Shown here piece by piece: positions 50,179-59,794 of a DNA stretch of 64,000 nt (the stretch's first letter is position 1; every line of letters starts with the position of its first letter). The position numbers were made by a program, and so were the translations under genes. This DNA comes from Streptomyces sp. AC512_CC834 (GTDB taxonomy: Bacteria; Actinomycetota; Actinomycetes; Streptomycetales; Streptomycetaceae), in contig NZ_JAGMUO010000027.1 in assembly GCF_019049325.1 (NCBI RefSeq), positions 1 to 64,000 on the forward strand, read 5' to 3'. The notes beneath the pieces were generated by a model. That model was not told the DNA's origin. It did no database searches and saw only the letters and a program-made list of their open reading frames with translations.

Positions 50179-51033
50179 ATGATCGTTGTCACCGGCGCCA
50201 CCGGTGGGCTGGGCGGCGCCACCGTCGAGCACCTCCTCGAGCGCATGCCCGCCGACCAGATCGGGGTCAGCGTCCGCGACGCCACCAAGGCGCGGCACTT
50301 CACCGACCGCGGCGTGCGCGTGCGGCAGGGCTCCTACGAGGATCCGGCCGCGCTGCGCGACTCCTTCGCCGACGCCGAGCAGGTCCTTCTGGTGTCCGGC
50401 AACGACCCGGCCGCCGACATGGCCGGCCTGCACCGCAATGCCGTCGAAGCCGCCGTCGAGGCCGGCGCCCGGCGGATCCTCTACACCAGTCAGCACGCCG
50501 CCGTCCCCGGCAACCCGTACCGGCCGTCGGACATCCACACCGCCACCGAGGCGATCCTCGCCGAGTCCGGTGTCGCCTGGACCGCGCTGCGCAACGGTGC
50601 CTACGGCCCACTCGACCAGGTGCTCGGCCCGTGGCAGCAGACCGGAGAGATCGCCCAACCGGCAGACGGCCCCACCCCCTACACCGACCGTGACGACGTT
50701 GCCGAGGCCACGGCGGCCCTCCTCGCCAGGGGCCATTCCCTCGACGGCGCCGTCACCCTCACCGCACCAACTGCCGTCACTTTCGACGATCTCGCCAAGA
50801 TCGCCTCAGAGCTCACCGGCCGCACCGTCAAGCGCATCGTGGTCGACGACGAACAGTGGGTTGCCGACCAGATCGCGATCGGTGTCCCGGAGCAGGCGGC
50901 CCGACTCATGCTCACCTGGTACCAGGCCGCCCGCGCCGGTTACTTCGCCGAGGCCGGCCCTCTGCTGGCCGAACTCCTCGGCCGCGAGCCCCGCACCGCC
51001 GCTGACCGGCTCGCAGCCCACCTCGCCACCTGA
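50179..51033 (+). CDS. NmrA-type NAD(P)H-binding oxidoreductase (quinone oxidoreductase 2-like)
   Basis: Atypical SDR of 284 residues: MIVVTGATGGLGGATVEHLL (nucleotide loop at the N-terminus), VSVRDATKARHFTDRGV, ILYTSQHAAVPGNPY, and WTALRNGAYGPLD. The usual YxxxK of classical SDRs is absent, as normal for the QOR2/NmrA branch. Divergent from and probably repressed by the TetR protein. Such TetR/QOR2 pairs often respond to quinones or electrophiles; that role is inferred from the family. Confidence 0.9.
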   Translation: MIVVTGATGGLGGATVEHLLERMPADQIGVSVRDATKARHFTDRGVRVRQGSYEDPAALRDSFADAEQVLLVSGNDPAADMAGLHRNAVEAAVEAGARRILYTSQHAAVPGNPYRPSDIHTATEAILAESGVAWTALRNGAYGPLDQVLGPWQQTGEIAQPADGPTPYTDRDDVAEATAALLARGHSLDGAVTLTAPTAVTFDDLAKIASELTGRTVKRIVVDDEQWVADQIAIGVPEQAARLMLTWYQAARAGYFAEAGPLLAELLGREPRTAADRLAAHLAT

Positions 51034-51073
51034 AACCTCTCCTCGATCGCTTGATCGTTGATCTGCGGTTCTC

Positions 51074-51274
51074 TCACCCGGGTTTGCGGCTCTCGGCGGC
51101 GGCGAACAGTGCCCCGCCGAGAGCCAGCAGCGCGCCGCTCGCGTACAGCTCGTAGCCGTCGAGGAAACCGATCCGTTGCACCAGGCCCCAGTTCCAGTCG
51201 GTGAACTCGTGCACCAGGCCCATCGCGCCCTGGATCACGGCCATCAGGCCCAGGAACTCCAGCAATTCCTTCAT
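51074..51274 (-). CDS. Small membrane protein
   Basis: A 66-residue protein (MKELLEFLGLMAVIQGAMG at its start, SGALLALGGALFAAAE near its end) with two hydrophobic segments around a polar middle (HEFTDWNWGLVQRIG). GAGAG precedes the ATG at 51274. It is convergent with the NmrA-type gene. The 179 bp upstream hold no other gene; the promoter of the histidine kinase is there. Function unknown. Confidence 0.65.
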   Translation of the reverse strand: MKELLEFLGLMAVIQGAMGLVHEFTDWNWGLVQRIGFLDGYELYASGALLALGGALFAAAESRKPG

Positions 51275-51453
51275 GGCACCGACTCTCGCCCCGCGGTACC
51301 CCCGCACACATCGGCCGCGGGGCGAGTCCTGCCCGACGGAAGGCGTCGTCGCACGGGCCCCGGCGTGCCGAAAGTCGCCGGTCGCCCGACTTTGGTCGGC
51401 GATCCCCCTCGCAGGGGCGTCCGGGCCACCACCACTGCATAGATTTGTCGACT

Positions 51454-52704
51454 GTGAACAGTGACAAGCAGGCCACGGTGGACCCGGCCTTCGCGAAGCG
51501 GCGCTGGGTACTGCCGGCGGCGCTGGTCGAGGACCTGTACCCACAGCCGCGGCGGCCCGGCGGCCGGACCCGGCGCACCGCACGCGACTGGATCGTCGAC
51601 TTCGCCTGCTTCCTGTTCGCGGTCGGCATCGGGCTGCTGTCCGCCGACGGGCTGGACAAGGAACCGGACCTCTCACCCGCCATGGCCGTCGCCGACCAGC
51701 TGATCGGCGCCCTGGCCTGCGCCGCCGTCTGGCTCCGGCGGCGGTGGCCGGTCGGTCTCGCCGTGGCGATGCTGCCCGTCTCCCTGGTCTCGGCCACCGC
51801 GGGCGGTGCCGTCCTCGCCGCCCTGTTCACGCTCGCCGTGCACCGGCCCTTCCGGTACGTGGCCTGGATCGGCGGCGCGAGTCTCGCCGTGATGCCCCTG
51901 TACTACTGGATGCGCCCGGAACCCGACCTGCCCTTCCTGGCGTCCCTCTTCATCGCCTTCCTGCTCGCCGTCACGGTGCTCGGCTGGGGCCTGCTCGTCC
52001 GCTCCAAGCGTCAGCTCCTGCTCAGCCTGCGTGACCGCGCCCGGCACGCCGAGGCCGAGGCGCGGCTGCGGGCCGAGCAGGCGCAGCGGCTGGCCCGGGA
52101 GGCCATCGCCCGCGAGATGCACGACGTCCTCGCGCACCGGCTGACGCTGCTCAGCGTGCACGCGGGTGCCCTGGAGTTCCGGCCGGACGCGCCCCGCGAG
52201 GACGTGGCGCGGGCGGCCGGGGTCATCCGCGAGAGCGCGCACGAGGCCCTCCAGGACCTGCGGGAGATCATCGGCGTACTGCGGGCCGGGGAGTCCGACG
52301 ACGGGGGCCGCCCCCAGCCGACCCTCGCGGCGCTCGACGCGCTGGTCGCCGAGTCCCGTGCGGCCGGCATGAAGGTCGCCCTCGCGGGCCGCGTCACCGA
52401 CCCCGGCTCGGTCCCCGCCTCCGTCGGCCGCACCGCCTACCGCATCGCCCAGGAGGCGCTGACCAACGCCCGCAAGCACGCCCCCGGCACCGAGGTCACC
52501 GTCTCGGTCACCGGAGCGCCGGGCGACGGGCTCGCCATGTCGGTGCGCAACGCCCCGCCCGAGGGCGAGGTGCCGCACGTACCCGGATCCGGGCAGGGCC
52601 TGATCGGGCTGAGCGAGCGGGCCACGCTCGCGGGCGGCACCCTGGAACACGGCCCCACACCCGGGGGCGGCTTCGAGGTACGGGCACGGCTGCCGTGGGG
52701 GTGA
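51454..52704 (+). CDS. Two-component sensor histidine kinase, NarL-system type
   Basis: Membrane sensor of 416 residues. Four to five hydrophobic segments (about 45-185) are followed by a coiled-coil (HAEAEARLRAEQAQRLAREA), the HisKA_3 phosphoacceptor AREMHDVLAHRLTLLS with His at about 223, and the HATPase end (AYRIAQEALTNARKHA N-box; GSGQGLIGLSERATL G2). A TAGATT at 51440-51445 lies eight bases before GTG 51454 and there is no ribosome binding site, so the mRNA is probably leaderless. It pairs with the response regulator 76 bp downstream. Signal unknown. Confidence 0.92.
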   Translation: MNSDKQATVDPAFAKRRWVLPAALVEDLYPQPRRPGGRTRRTARDWIVDFACFLFAVGIGLLSADGLDKEPDLSPAMAVADQLIGALACAAVWLRRRWPVGLAVAMLPVSLVSATAGGAVLAALFTLAVHRPFRYVAWIGGASLAVMPLYYWMRPEPDLPFLASLFIAFLLAVTVLGWGLLVRSKRQLLLSLRDRARHAEAEARLRAEQAQRLAREAIAREMHDVLAHRLTLLSVHAGALEFRPDAPREDVARAAGVIRESAHEALQDLREIIGVLRAGESDDGGRPQPTLAALDALVAESRAAGMKVALAGRVTDPGSVPASVGRTAYRIAQEALTNARKHAPGTEVTVSVTGAPGDGLAMSVRNAPPEGEVPHVPGSGQGLIGLSERATLAGGTLEHGPTPGGGFEVRARLPWG

Positions 52705-52780
52705 GGCGGCGACCGGTGGCCGGGCCGCCGTCACCACGGGGGCGAAGTCGGTTCCCGGCGACCGTGATTACGTATGCCCC

Positions 52781-53509
52781 ATGACTGCGATCAGACTGCT
52801 CCTCGTCGACGACGACCCGCTGGTGCGGGCCGGGTTGTCCCTGATGCTGGGCGGCGCCGGCGACGTGGAGATCGTCGGCGAGGCCGCCGACGGCGACGAG
52901 GTCGAGGCGCTCGTCGACCGCACCCGACCGGACGTCGTCCTCATGGACATCCGGATGCCGGTGGTGGACGGCCTGACGGCGACCGAGCGGCTGCGGGACC
53001 GCGCGGACGCCCCGCAGATCATCGTGCTCACCACCTTCCACGCGGACGAACAGGTGCTGCGGGCCCTGCGCGCCGGTGCCGCCGGGTTCGTCCTCAAGGA
53101 CACCCCGCCCGCGGAGATCCTCGACGCGGTGCGCAGGGTCGCGGCCGGCGACCCCGTCCTGTCGCCCGCCGTGACCCGGCGGCTGATGGAGCACGCGGCC
53201 GGTGGCGCCGCCGACACGCGCCGCACACGCGCGCGGGAGCGCATCGCCGCCCTCAACGACCGCGAACGGGAGGTCGCCGTCGCGGTCGGCCGGGGCATGG
53301 CCAACGCCGCCATCGCGGGGGAGCTGTACATGAGCGTCGCCACCGTCAAGACGCACGTCTCCCGCGTCCTGGCCAAGCTCGACCTCGGCAACCGGGTCCA
53401 GATCGCCTTGCTGGCGTACGACGCGGGACTCCTGGAGGAGCACCAGAGGGAGGGCCGGGAGGAGGGCCGGGAGGAGGGCCGGGAGGAGGGCCGGGAGGGC
53501 CGGCAGTAG
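52781..53509 (+). CDS. NarL/LuxR-type response regulator
   Basis: Partner of the upstream kinase, 242 residues. The receiver domain has acidic residues D10-D12, phosphoacceptor D56 in VLMDIRMP, and LTTF and K (VLKDTPP) positions. The LuxR-type HTH lies at about 155-215 (LNDREREVAVAVGRGMANAAIA, SVATVKTHVSRVLAKL). The C-terminus ends in a run of E-G-R-E units created by 12-bp tandem repeats, an extension that typical NarL proteins lack. Confidence 0.92.
   Translation: MTAIRLLLVDDDPLVRAGLSLMLGGAGDVEIVGEAADGDEVEALVDRTRPDVVLMDIRMPVVDGLTATERLRDRADAPQIIVLTTFHADEQVLRALRAGAAGFVLKDTPPAEILDAVRRVAAGDPVLSPAVTRRLMEHAAGGAADTRRTRARERIAALNDREREVAVAVGRGMANAAIAGELYMSVATVKTHVSRVLAKLDLGNRVQIALLAYDAGLLEEHQREGREEGREEGREEGREGRQ
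53449..53503 (+). repeat. 12-bp tandem repeat at the 3' end of the response regulator gene
   Basis: About four copies of a unit equivalent to GGGCCGGGAGGA encode consecutive E-G-R-E blocks just before the stop codon. Copy changes keep the frame, so the length of this charged tail is likely to vary between strains. Confidence 0.8.
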
Positions 53510-53526
53510 TCGGTGGGCGCGTAGGT

Positions 53527-54549
53527 TCACCCAGCCATGGGGGCCGTGGCTCCCGGTACCTCCGTCAGTCGTACGGGCCTGCGCTCGCGGCGGGAGATGT
53601 CACAGGCCTCGGCGATCCGCAGGGCCTGCAGCGCCTCGCGCCCGTCGCAGGGGTTGGCCCGCTCGCCGCGCACCACCTCCACGAACTCGGCCAGCTCCGC
53701 CTCGTAGGCGGACCCGAAGCGCTCGACGAAGCCGGTCCACGGCTTGTCCGCGGCCGGAGGGCCGGTCGGCTCGGTCGACGCGATCGGCGTACGGTCGTCC
53801 AGGCCGACCACGATCTGGTCCAGCTCCCCGGCCAGCTCCATGCGGACGTCGTATCCGGCCCCGTTCAGCCGCGTCGCGGTCGCCGTGGCGAGCGTGCCGT
53901 CGTCCAGGGTGAGCAGGACGGCGCCCGTGTCCACGTCGTCCGCCGCCCGGAACATCGGCGGTCCGGCGTCGGATCCTGCGGCGTACACGTCGACGACCTC
54001 CCGCCCGGTCACCCAACGCAGGACGTCGAAGTCATGGATGAGCGTGTCCCGGTAGAGCCCGCCGGACTGCGGCAGGTACTCGGCCGGCGGGGGCGTCTGG
54101 TCGCTGGTCACCGCCCGGACGGTGTGCAGCCGGCCGAGCCGCCCGGACCGTACCGCCTCCCGGGCGCCCGTGTAGCCGGTGTCGAAGCGGCGCTGGAAGC
54201 CCATCTGGAGGATCGTCCCGGCCGCCTCCACCTCGGCGATCGCCTGGAGCGTGCCGGGCAGGTCCAGTGCGATGGGCTTCTCGCAGAACACCGGTAAACC
54301 CGAGCGTGCCGCCCGGCCGATCAGTTCGGCGTGGGCCGGCGTCGCGGTGGTGATCACCACCGCGTCCACGCCCCAGTGGAAGATCTCGTCGACCCCCGGT
54401 GCCGCCGTCTCACCCAGCCGATGGGCCAGGTCCTGGGCCCGTGCGAGGTCCGCGTCCGTGAAGATCAGGGATCCGACGTCGCGATGGCGGCTGAGCGTGT
54501 TGGCGTGAACGGTGCCGATGCGGCCCGTTCCGATGATCCCGATGCGCAT
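53527..54549 (-). CDS. Gfo/Idh/MocA-family dehydrogenase (inositol 2-dehydrogenase-like)
   Basis: NAD(P)-dependent sugar or polyol dehydrogenase of 340 residues. The Rossmann start MRIGIIGTGRIGTVHANTL, the catalytic CEKPIALD motif (about 94-101), GFQRRFDTGY and GGLYRDTLIHDFDVLRWVTG are typical of IolG-like enzymes. It is divergent from a GntR/UTRA regulator, with one 13-bp palindrome between them, and the same palindrome precedes the ABC transporter. It probably oxidises the sugar or inositol taken up by that transporter. Confidence 0.9.
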   Translation of the reverse strand: MRIGIIGTGRIGTVHANTLSRHRDVGSLIFTDADLARAQDLAHRLGETAAPGVDEIFHWGVDAVVITTATPAHAELIGRAARSGLPVFCEKPIALDLPGTLQAIAEVEAAGTILQMGFQRRFDTGYTGAREAVRSGRLGRLHTVRAVTSDQTPPPAEYLPQSGGLYRDTLIHDFDVLRWVTGREVVDVYAAGSDAGPPMFRAADDVDTGAVLLTLDDGTLATATATRLNGAGYDVRMELAGELDQIVVGLDDRTPIASTEPTGPPAADKPWTGFVERFGSAYEAELAEFVEVVRGERANPCDGREALQALRIAEACDISRRERRPVRLTEVPGATAPMAG

Positions 54550-54590
54550 GGAATCAAAGTGGGCTCACAGCCCGCACCCTGTCAATGCGT

Positions 54591-54603
54591 ATGTCCGGAC
54601 AAT
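54591..54603. promoter_or_regulatory. Operator ATGTCCGGACAAT between the dehydrogenase and GntR genes
   Basis: Perfect inner palindrome TGTCCGGACA. The identical 13 bases recur at 55461-55473 upstream of the transporter. Confidence 0.75.
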
Positions 54604-54651
54604 CGAACTGCGCAACTTCCCGTCACCTGCGCACGGAGCTACGCTCGGCCC

Positions 54652-55416
54652 GTGCCGAAACCAGAAGTGGACCCGACCGTGTCGCTGCACCTCAGCGTGG
54701 ATCGCAGCAGCCCCGTGCCGCTGTACTTCCAGCTGTCGCAGCAGCTGGAGGCGGCGATCGAGCACGGCGCGCTGACCCCCGGCAGCCTGCTGGGCAACGA
54801 GATCGAGCTGGCCGCGCGGCTCGGTCTGTCCCGGCCCACCGTCCGCCAGGCCATCCAGTCGCTCGTGGACAAGGGCCTGCTCGTGCGCCGCCGCGGCGTC
54901 GGCACCCAGGTCGTGCACAGCAAGGTCAGGCGCCCGCTGGAACTCAGCAGCCTCTACGACGATCTGGAGGCCGCGGGACAGCGCCCGGCCACGAAGGTCC
55001 TGGTCAACACCGTCGTCCCGGCGACCGCCGAGGTCGCCGCCGCGCTCGGCGTCGCCGAGGAGAGCGACGTGCACCGCATCGAGCGGCTGCGGCTGACGCA
55101 CGGGGAGCCGATGGCGTACCTGTGCAACTACCTGCCGCCCGGCCTCCTCGACCTGGACACCGGCCAGCTCGAGGCCACCGGCCTCTACCGGCTGATGCGC
55201 GCCGCCGGGATCACCCTGCACAGCGCCCGTCAGTCCATCGGCGCCCGCGCCGCCACCCCCGGTGAGGCCGAGCGGCTCGGCGAGGACGAGGGCGCCCCGC
55301 TGCTCACCATGGAGCGCACGACGTTCGACGACACGGGACGCTCGGTCGAGTTCGGCACCCACACCTACCGGCCGTCCCGCTACTCCTTCGAGTTCCAGCT
55401 GCTCGTGCGGCCCTGA
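54652..55416 (+). CDS. GntR-family regulator, HutC/UTRA subfamily
   Basis: Regulator of 254 residues: winged HTH at about 15-85 (VPLYFQLSQQLEAAIEHGAL, LGLSRPTVRQAIQSLVDKGLLVRRRG) and a UTRA ligand domain at about 100-250 (HRIERLRLTHGEPMAYLCNYLP, TTFDDTGRSVEFGTHTYR). TACGCT at 54640-54645 lies six bases before GTG 54652 with no ribosome binding site, suggesting leaderless translation. It most likely binds ATGTCCGGACAAT at both promoters and senses the sugar or its phosphate. Confidence 0.9.
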   Translation: MPKPEVDPTVSLHLSVDRSSPVPLYFQLSQQLEAAIEHGALTPGSLLGNEIELAARLGLSRPTVRQAIQSLVDKGLLVRRRGVGTQVVHSKVRRPLELSSLYDDLEAAGQRPATKVLVNTVVPATAEVAAALGVAEESDVHRIERLRLTHGEPMAYLCNYLPPGLLDLDTGQLEATGLYRLMRAAGITLHSARQSIGARAATPGEAERLGEDEGAPLLTMERTTFDDTGRSVEFGTHTYRPSRYSFEFQLLVRP

Positions 55417-55460
55417 CCGGCTCCGTCCGGTGGCCGCCCCCGTCGTGCGGGTTCGTCGCA

Positions 55461-55473
55461 ATGTCCGGACAAT
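55461..55473. promoter_or_regulatory. Operator ATGTCCGGACAAT upstream of the sugar ABC transporter
   Basis: Identical to 54591-54603. A partial copy, TGTCGGACAAT, follows at 55516-55526. Confidence 0.75.
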
Positions 55474-55515
55474 GTGACCGTCGTCCGGTCCCCGGAGGCA
55501 TGCGCTCCGCTTGTG

Positions 55516-55526
55516 TGTCGGACAAT
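55516..55526. promoter_or_regulatory. Partial copy of the GntR operator
   Basis: TGTCGGACAAT lacks one central C of the palindrome but keeps both outer arms. It lies 53 bp after the start of the full copy. Confidence 0.4.
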
Positions 55527-55575
55527 GGGGCGTTTGGGGTTTCCAGAACCCGGCCGGGCCGTCGGCGAACGCCCG

Positions 55576-55620
55576 GCACGCACAGCACAGCACGCACAGC
55601 ACGCACAGCACGGCACAGCA
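55576..55620 (+). repeat. CACAGCACG-type tandem repeats in the transporter leader
   Basis: Irregular copies of CACGCACAG and CACAGCACG, with nearly no T, fill 45 bp of the leader between the operators and GTG 55645. The stretch would be largely unstructured RNA. Confidence 0.65.
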
Positions 55621-55644
55621 GGACAGCAAGAAGGGCACGGCCTC

Positions 55645-56649
55645 GTGGCACGGTTTCGGACATGGGTGGGCATCGCGCTGGCAGGGGCGCTGACGGTGTC
55701 CCTGGCCGGGTGCAGCAGCACCGGCGGCAAGCGCGCCGAGGACGCCCGCAAGGCCGCGTCGGCCGGGGGGAAGGCGGCGGTGAACACCCCCCGCTGGACC
55801 TTCGCGATGATCACCCACTCGGGCGACGGCGACACCTTCTGGGACATCGTCCAGAGCGGCGCGGAGCAGGCCGCGGTCAAGGACAACATCAACTTCGTGT
55901 ACTCCCACGACGACGAGGCACAGCAGCAGGCCCAGCTCGTGAACGCGGCCATCGACAAGAAGGTCGACGGGATCATCGTCACGCTCGCCAAGCCCGCCGC
56001 GATGAAGTCCGCCCTAGCCCGTGCGCGCAAGGCGGGCATCCCGGTGATCACGGTGAATTCCGGGTCCGAGGAGTCCAAGGAGTTCGGCGCCCTCACCCAC
56101 GTGGGCCAGGACGAGAACATCGCGGGCGAGGCCGTCGGCGAGGAGCTGAACGAGCGGGGCCGCGAGAAGGCGATCTGCGTGCTCCACGAGCAGGGCAACG
56201 TCGGCCACGAGCAGCGCTGCGACGGCGTGGAGAAGACCTTCGACGGCAAGGTCCAGCGGCTCTACGTCAACGGCACCAGCATGCCGGACGTGCAGTCCGC
56301 CATCGAGGCCAAGCTCCAGACCGACACGTCCCTCGACGCCGTGGTCACCCTCGGCGCCCCCTACGCGGACACCGCCGTGAAGGCCAAGCAGAGCGCGGGC
56401 AGCAAGGCCGAGATCGACACCTTCGACCTCAACGCCAAGGTGGTCGCCGGGCTGGAGGACGGCACCCTCGGCTTCGCCGTCGATCAGCAGCCCTACCTCC
56501 AGGGGTACGAGGCCGTAGACCTGCTGTGGCTGTACAAGTACAACGCCGACGTCCTCGGCGGCGGCCGGCCGGTGCTCACCGGGCCGCAGATCATCACCAA
56601 GGACGACGCCGCCGCGCTGGCCGACTACACGGACCGGGGCACGCGATGA
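55645..56649 (+). CDS. Sugar ABC transporter substrate-binding lipoprotein
   Basis: Lipid-anchored periplasmic-binding-protein type I fold of 334 residues (RbsB/Peripla_BP_4). The lipobox S-L-A-G-C gives Cys23. The mature core has FAMITHSGDGDTFWDIVQSG, NAAIDKKVDGIIVTLAKP, GIPVITVNSG, HVGQDENIAGEAVGEELN and VVTLGAPYAD. AAGGG precedes GTG 55645. It leads a coupled transporter operon. The ligand is probably a monosaccharide or inositol. Confidence 0.92.
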   Translation: MARFRTWVGIALAGALTVSLAGCSSTGGKRAEDARKAASAGGKAAVNTPRWTFAMITHSGDGDTFWDIVQSGAEQAAVKDNINFVYSHDDEAQQQAQLVNAAIDKKVDGIIVTLAKPAAMKSALARARKAGIPVITVNSGSEESKEFGALTHVGQDENIAGEAVGEELNERGREKAICVLHEQGNVGHEQRCDGVEKTFDGKVQRLYVNGTSMPDVQSAIEAKLQTDTSLDAVVTLGAPYADTAVKAKQSAGSKAEIDTFDLNAKVVAGLEDGTLGFAVDQQPYLQGYEAVDLLWLYKYNADVLGGGRPVLTGPQIITKDDAAALADYTDRGTR

Positions 56650-57712
56650 ACGCCACCCGGGTGAAGGAGGCCGGCGAGAAGGGGGATGACGAGAAGGGAG
56701 ATGACGAAAGGATTCGGCAGACCTCCCCGCTGCGGAAACTCCTCGGCCGCCCCGAGCTGGGCTCCGTAGTCGGCGCGGTCGCCGTCTTCGTCTTCTTCGC
56801 GTTCTTCGCAGACAGCTTCCTGCGCGCCGCCAGCCTCAGCACGGTGCTCTACGCCGCCTCCACGATCGGCATCATGGCCGTCCCGGTGGCGCTGCTGATG
56901 ATCGGCGGGGAGTTCGACCTGTCCGCGGGCGTCATGGTCACCTCGTCGGCCCTGGTGTCGTCGATGTTCAGCTACCAGATGACCGCCAACGTCTGGGTCG
57001 GTGTCGGCGTCTCCCTGCTGGTCACCCTGGCGATCGGCGTCTTCAACGGCTTCATGCTCACCCGCACCGGGCTCCCCAGCTTCATCATCACGCTCGGCAC
57101 GTTCCTCATGCTGACCGGCCTGAACCTCGGCTTCACCAAGCTGATCGACGGCACCGTCTCCACCAAGTCGATCGACGACATGGAGGGCTTCCCCTCCGCC
57201 CACGACGTCTTCGCCTCCACGATCACCATCGGCGGCGTCGGCTTCAAGGTCACCATCCTGTGGTGGCTCGCCCTGGTCGCCGTCGCCAGCTGGATCCTGC
57301 TGCGCACCCGCGCCGGCAACTGGATCTTCGCGGTCGGCGGCAACAAGGACGCCGCCCGCGCGGTCGGCGTCCCGGTCACCAGGACCAAGATCGGCCTCTA
57401 TATGGGCGTGGCCTTCGGCGCCTGGATCTCGGGCCAGCACCTGCTCTTCTCCTACGACGTCGTCCAGTCCGGCGAGGGCGTCGGCAACGAGCTGATCTAC
57501 ATCATCGCGGCCGTCATCGGCGGCTGCCTGATCACCGGCGGCTACGGCAGCGCCGTCGGCTCGGCGGTCGGCGCGTTCATCTTCGGCATGACCAGCAAGG
57601 GCATCGTCTTCGCCGAGTGGAACCCCGACTGGTTCAAGTTCTTCCTCGGAGCGATGCTGCTCCTCGCGACCCTGCTCAACGCCTGGGTCCGCAAGCGCGC
57701 GGAGGCCACCAA

Positions 57713-57716
<4 letters not shown>
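56646..57716 (+). CDS. Sugar ABC transporter permease (RbsC type)
   Basis: Membrane protein of 356 residues with eight to ten hydrophobic segments. It shows the family motifs [53 protein letters not shown] and [19 protein letters not shown]. The first 30 residues are charged ([12 protein letters not shown]) and cytoplasmic. ATGA overlap with the binding protein and GTGA overlap with the ATPase show translational coupling. Confidence 0.93.
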
Positions 57717-58505
<789 letters not shown>

Positions 58506-58507
<2 letters not shown>

Positions 58508-58570
58508 GGCGCGGGGCCGTGTCGATTTGCGGCTCCGCCGCGTGGGCGCGACCAGCCACAACGCACCCGC
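58506..58570. repeat. Probable dispersed Streptomyces intergenic repeat
   Basis: The stretch just after the ATPase stop, with the small hairpin GCGGC-TCC-GCCGC at 58529-58541 and GGGCGCGACCAGCCACAACG after it, matches from memory an intergenic element seen many times in Streptomyces genomes. It may act as a terminator. This cannot be confirmed within the window because only one copy is here. Confidence 0.45.
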
Positions 58571-58645
58571 ACCCGGCAACGAACCGTTCCACCCGCCCCC
58601 TGCCCATTCGGCACCCGGCGCAAGCGTGCGGCACAATCGCACCCG

Positions 58646-59794
58646 ATGAGCACCTACCGCGACTTCACCGCCCCCATCGGATCCCGCCGCGCCCCGGTCC
58701 TGCGCACCGTGGGCACGAGGGAACGCCGCTCGCACCTCACGGCACCCCGCGTGCCCACGGTCGGCATCGACATCGGCGGTACGAAAGTCATGGCGGGCGT
58801 CGTCGACGCCGACGGCAACATCCTGGAGAAGCTCCGCACGGAGACCCCGGACAAGTCCAAGAGCCCGAAGGTCGTCGAGGACACGATCGTCGAACTGGTC
58901 CTGGACCTCTCCGACCGGCACGACGTGCACGCCGTCGGCATCGGCGCGGCCGGCTGGGTCGACGCCGACCGCAATCGCGTGCTGTTCGCCCCCCACCTGT
59001 CCTGGCGCAACGAACCGCTGCGCGACCGCATCGCCGGCCGCCTCGCGGTCCCCGTCCTGGTGGACAACGACGCGAACACCGCCGCCTGGGCGGAGTGGCG
59101 CTTCGGCGCCGGCCGCGGCGAGGACCACCTCGTCATGATCACGCTCGGTACCGGCATCGGCGGCGCGATCCTGGAGGACGGCCAGGTCAAGCGCGGCAAG
59201 TACGGCGTCGCCGGTGAGTTCGGGCACATGCAGGTCGTCCCCGGCGGCCACCGCTGCCCGTGCGGCAACCGCGGCTGCTGGGAGCAGTACAGCTCCGGGA
59301 ACGCCCTGGTCAGGGAGGCCCGCGAGCTGGCCGTAGCCGACTCGCCGGTGGCGTACGGGATCATCGAGCACGTCAAGGGCAGCATCGGCGACATCACCGG
59401 CCCGATGATCACCGAGCTGGCCCGCGACGGCGACGCCATGTGCATCGAGTTGCTCCAGGACATCGGGCAGTGGCTGGGCGTCGGCATCGCCAACCTCGCC
59501 GCGGCCCTCGACCCGTCCTGCTTCGTGATCGGCGGCGGGGTCAGCGCCGCCGACGACCTGCTGATCGGCCCCGCGCGCGACGCCTTCAAACGCCAGCTGA
59601 CCGGCCGCGGCTACCGCCCCGAGGCCCGCATCGTCCGCGCCCAGCTCGGTCCCGAGGCGGGCATGGTGGGCGCCGCCGACCTGTCCCGGCTGGTCGCCCG
59701 CCGGTTCCGCCGGGCCAAGCGGCGCCGGGTCGAGCGGTACGAGCGGTACGAGCGGTACGCCGAAGCCCGCCGCACCTCCGGGGAGTCGCTGTGA
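58646..59794 (+). CDS. ROK-family sugar kinase (glucokinase-like)
   Basis: ATP-dependent sugar kinase of 382 residues. The phosphate loop TVGIDIGGTKVMAGV (about 37-51), LVDNDANTAAWAEWRFG, LGTGIGGAIL and the zinc motif HRCPCGNRGCWEQYSSG are in place. The N-terminal 35 residues and an Arg/Tyr/Glu-rich tail (ERYERYERYAE) extend beyond the core. CACAAT at 58632-58637 lies eight bases before the ATG with no ribosome binding site, so the mRNA is likely leaderless. Near the sugar importer it probably phosphorylates the imported sugar. Confidence 0.92.
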   Translation: MSTYRDFTAPIGSRRAPVLRTVGTRERRSHLTAPRVPTVGIDIGGTKVMAGVVDADGNILEKLRTETPDKSKSPKVVEDTIVELVLDLSDRHDVHAVGIGAAGWVDADRNRVLFAPHLSWRNEPLRDRIAGRLAVPVLVDNDANTAAWAEWRFGAGRGEDHLVMITLGTGIGGAILEDGQVKRGKYGVAGEFGHMQVVPGGHRCPCGNRGCWEQYSSGNALVREARELAVADSPVAYGIIEHVKGSIGDITGPMITELARDGDAMCIELLQDIGQWLGVGIANLAAALDPSCFVIGGGVSAADDLLIGPARDAFKRQLTGRGYRPEARIVRAQLGPEAGMVGAADLSRLVARRFRRAKRRRVERYERYERYAEARRTSGESL

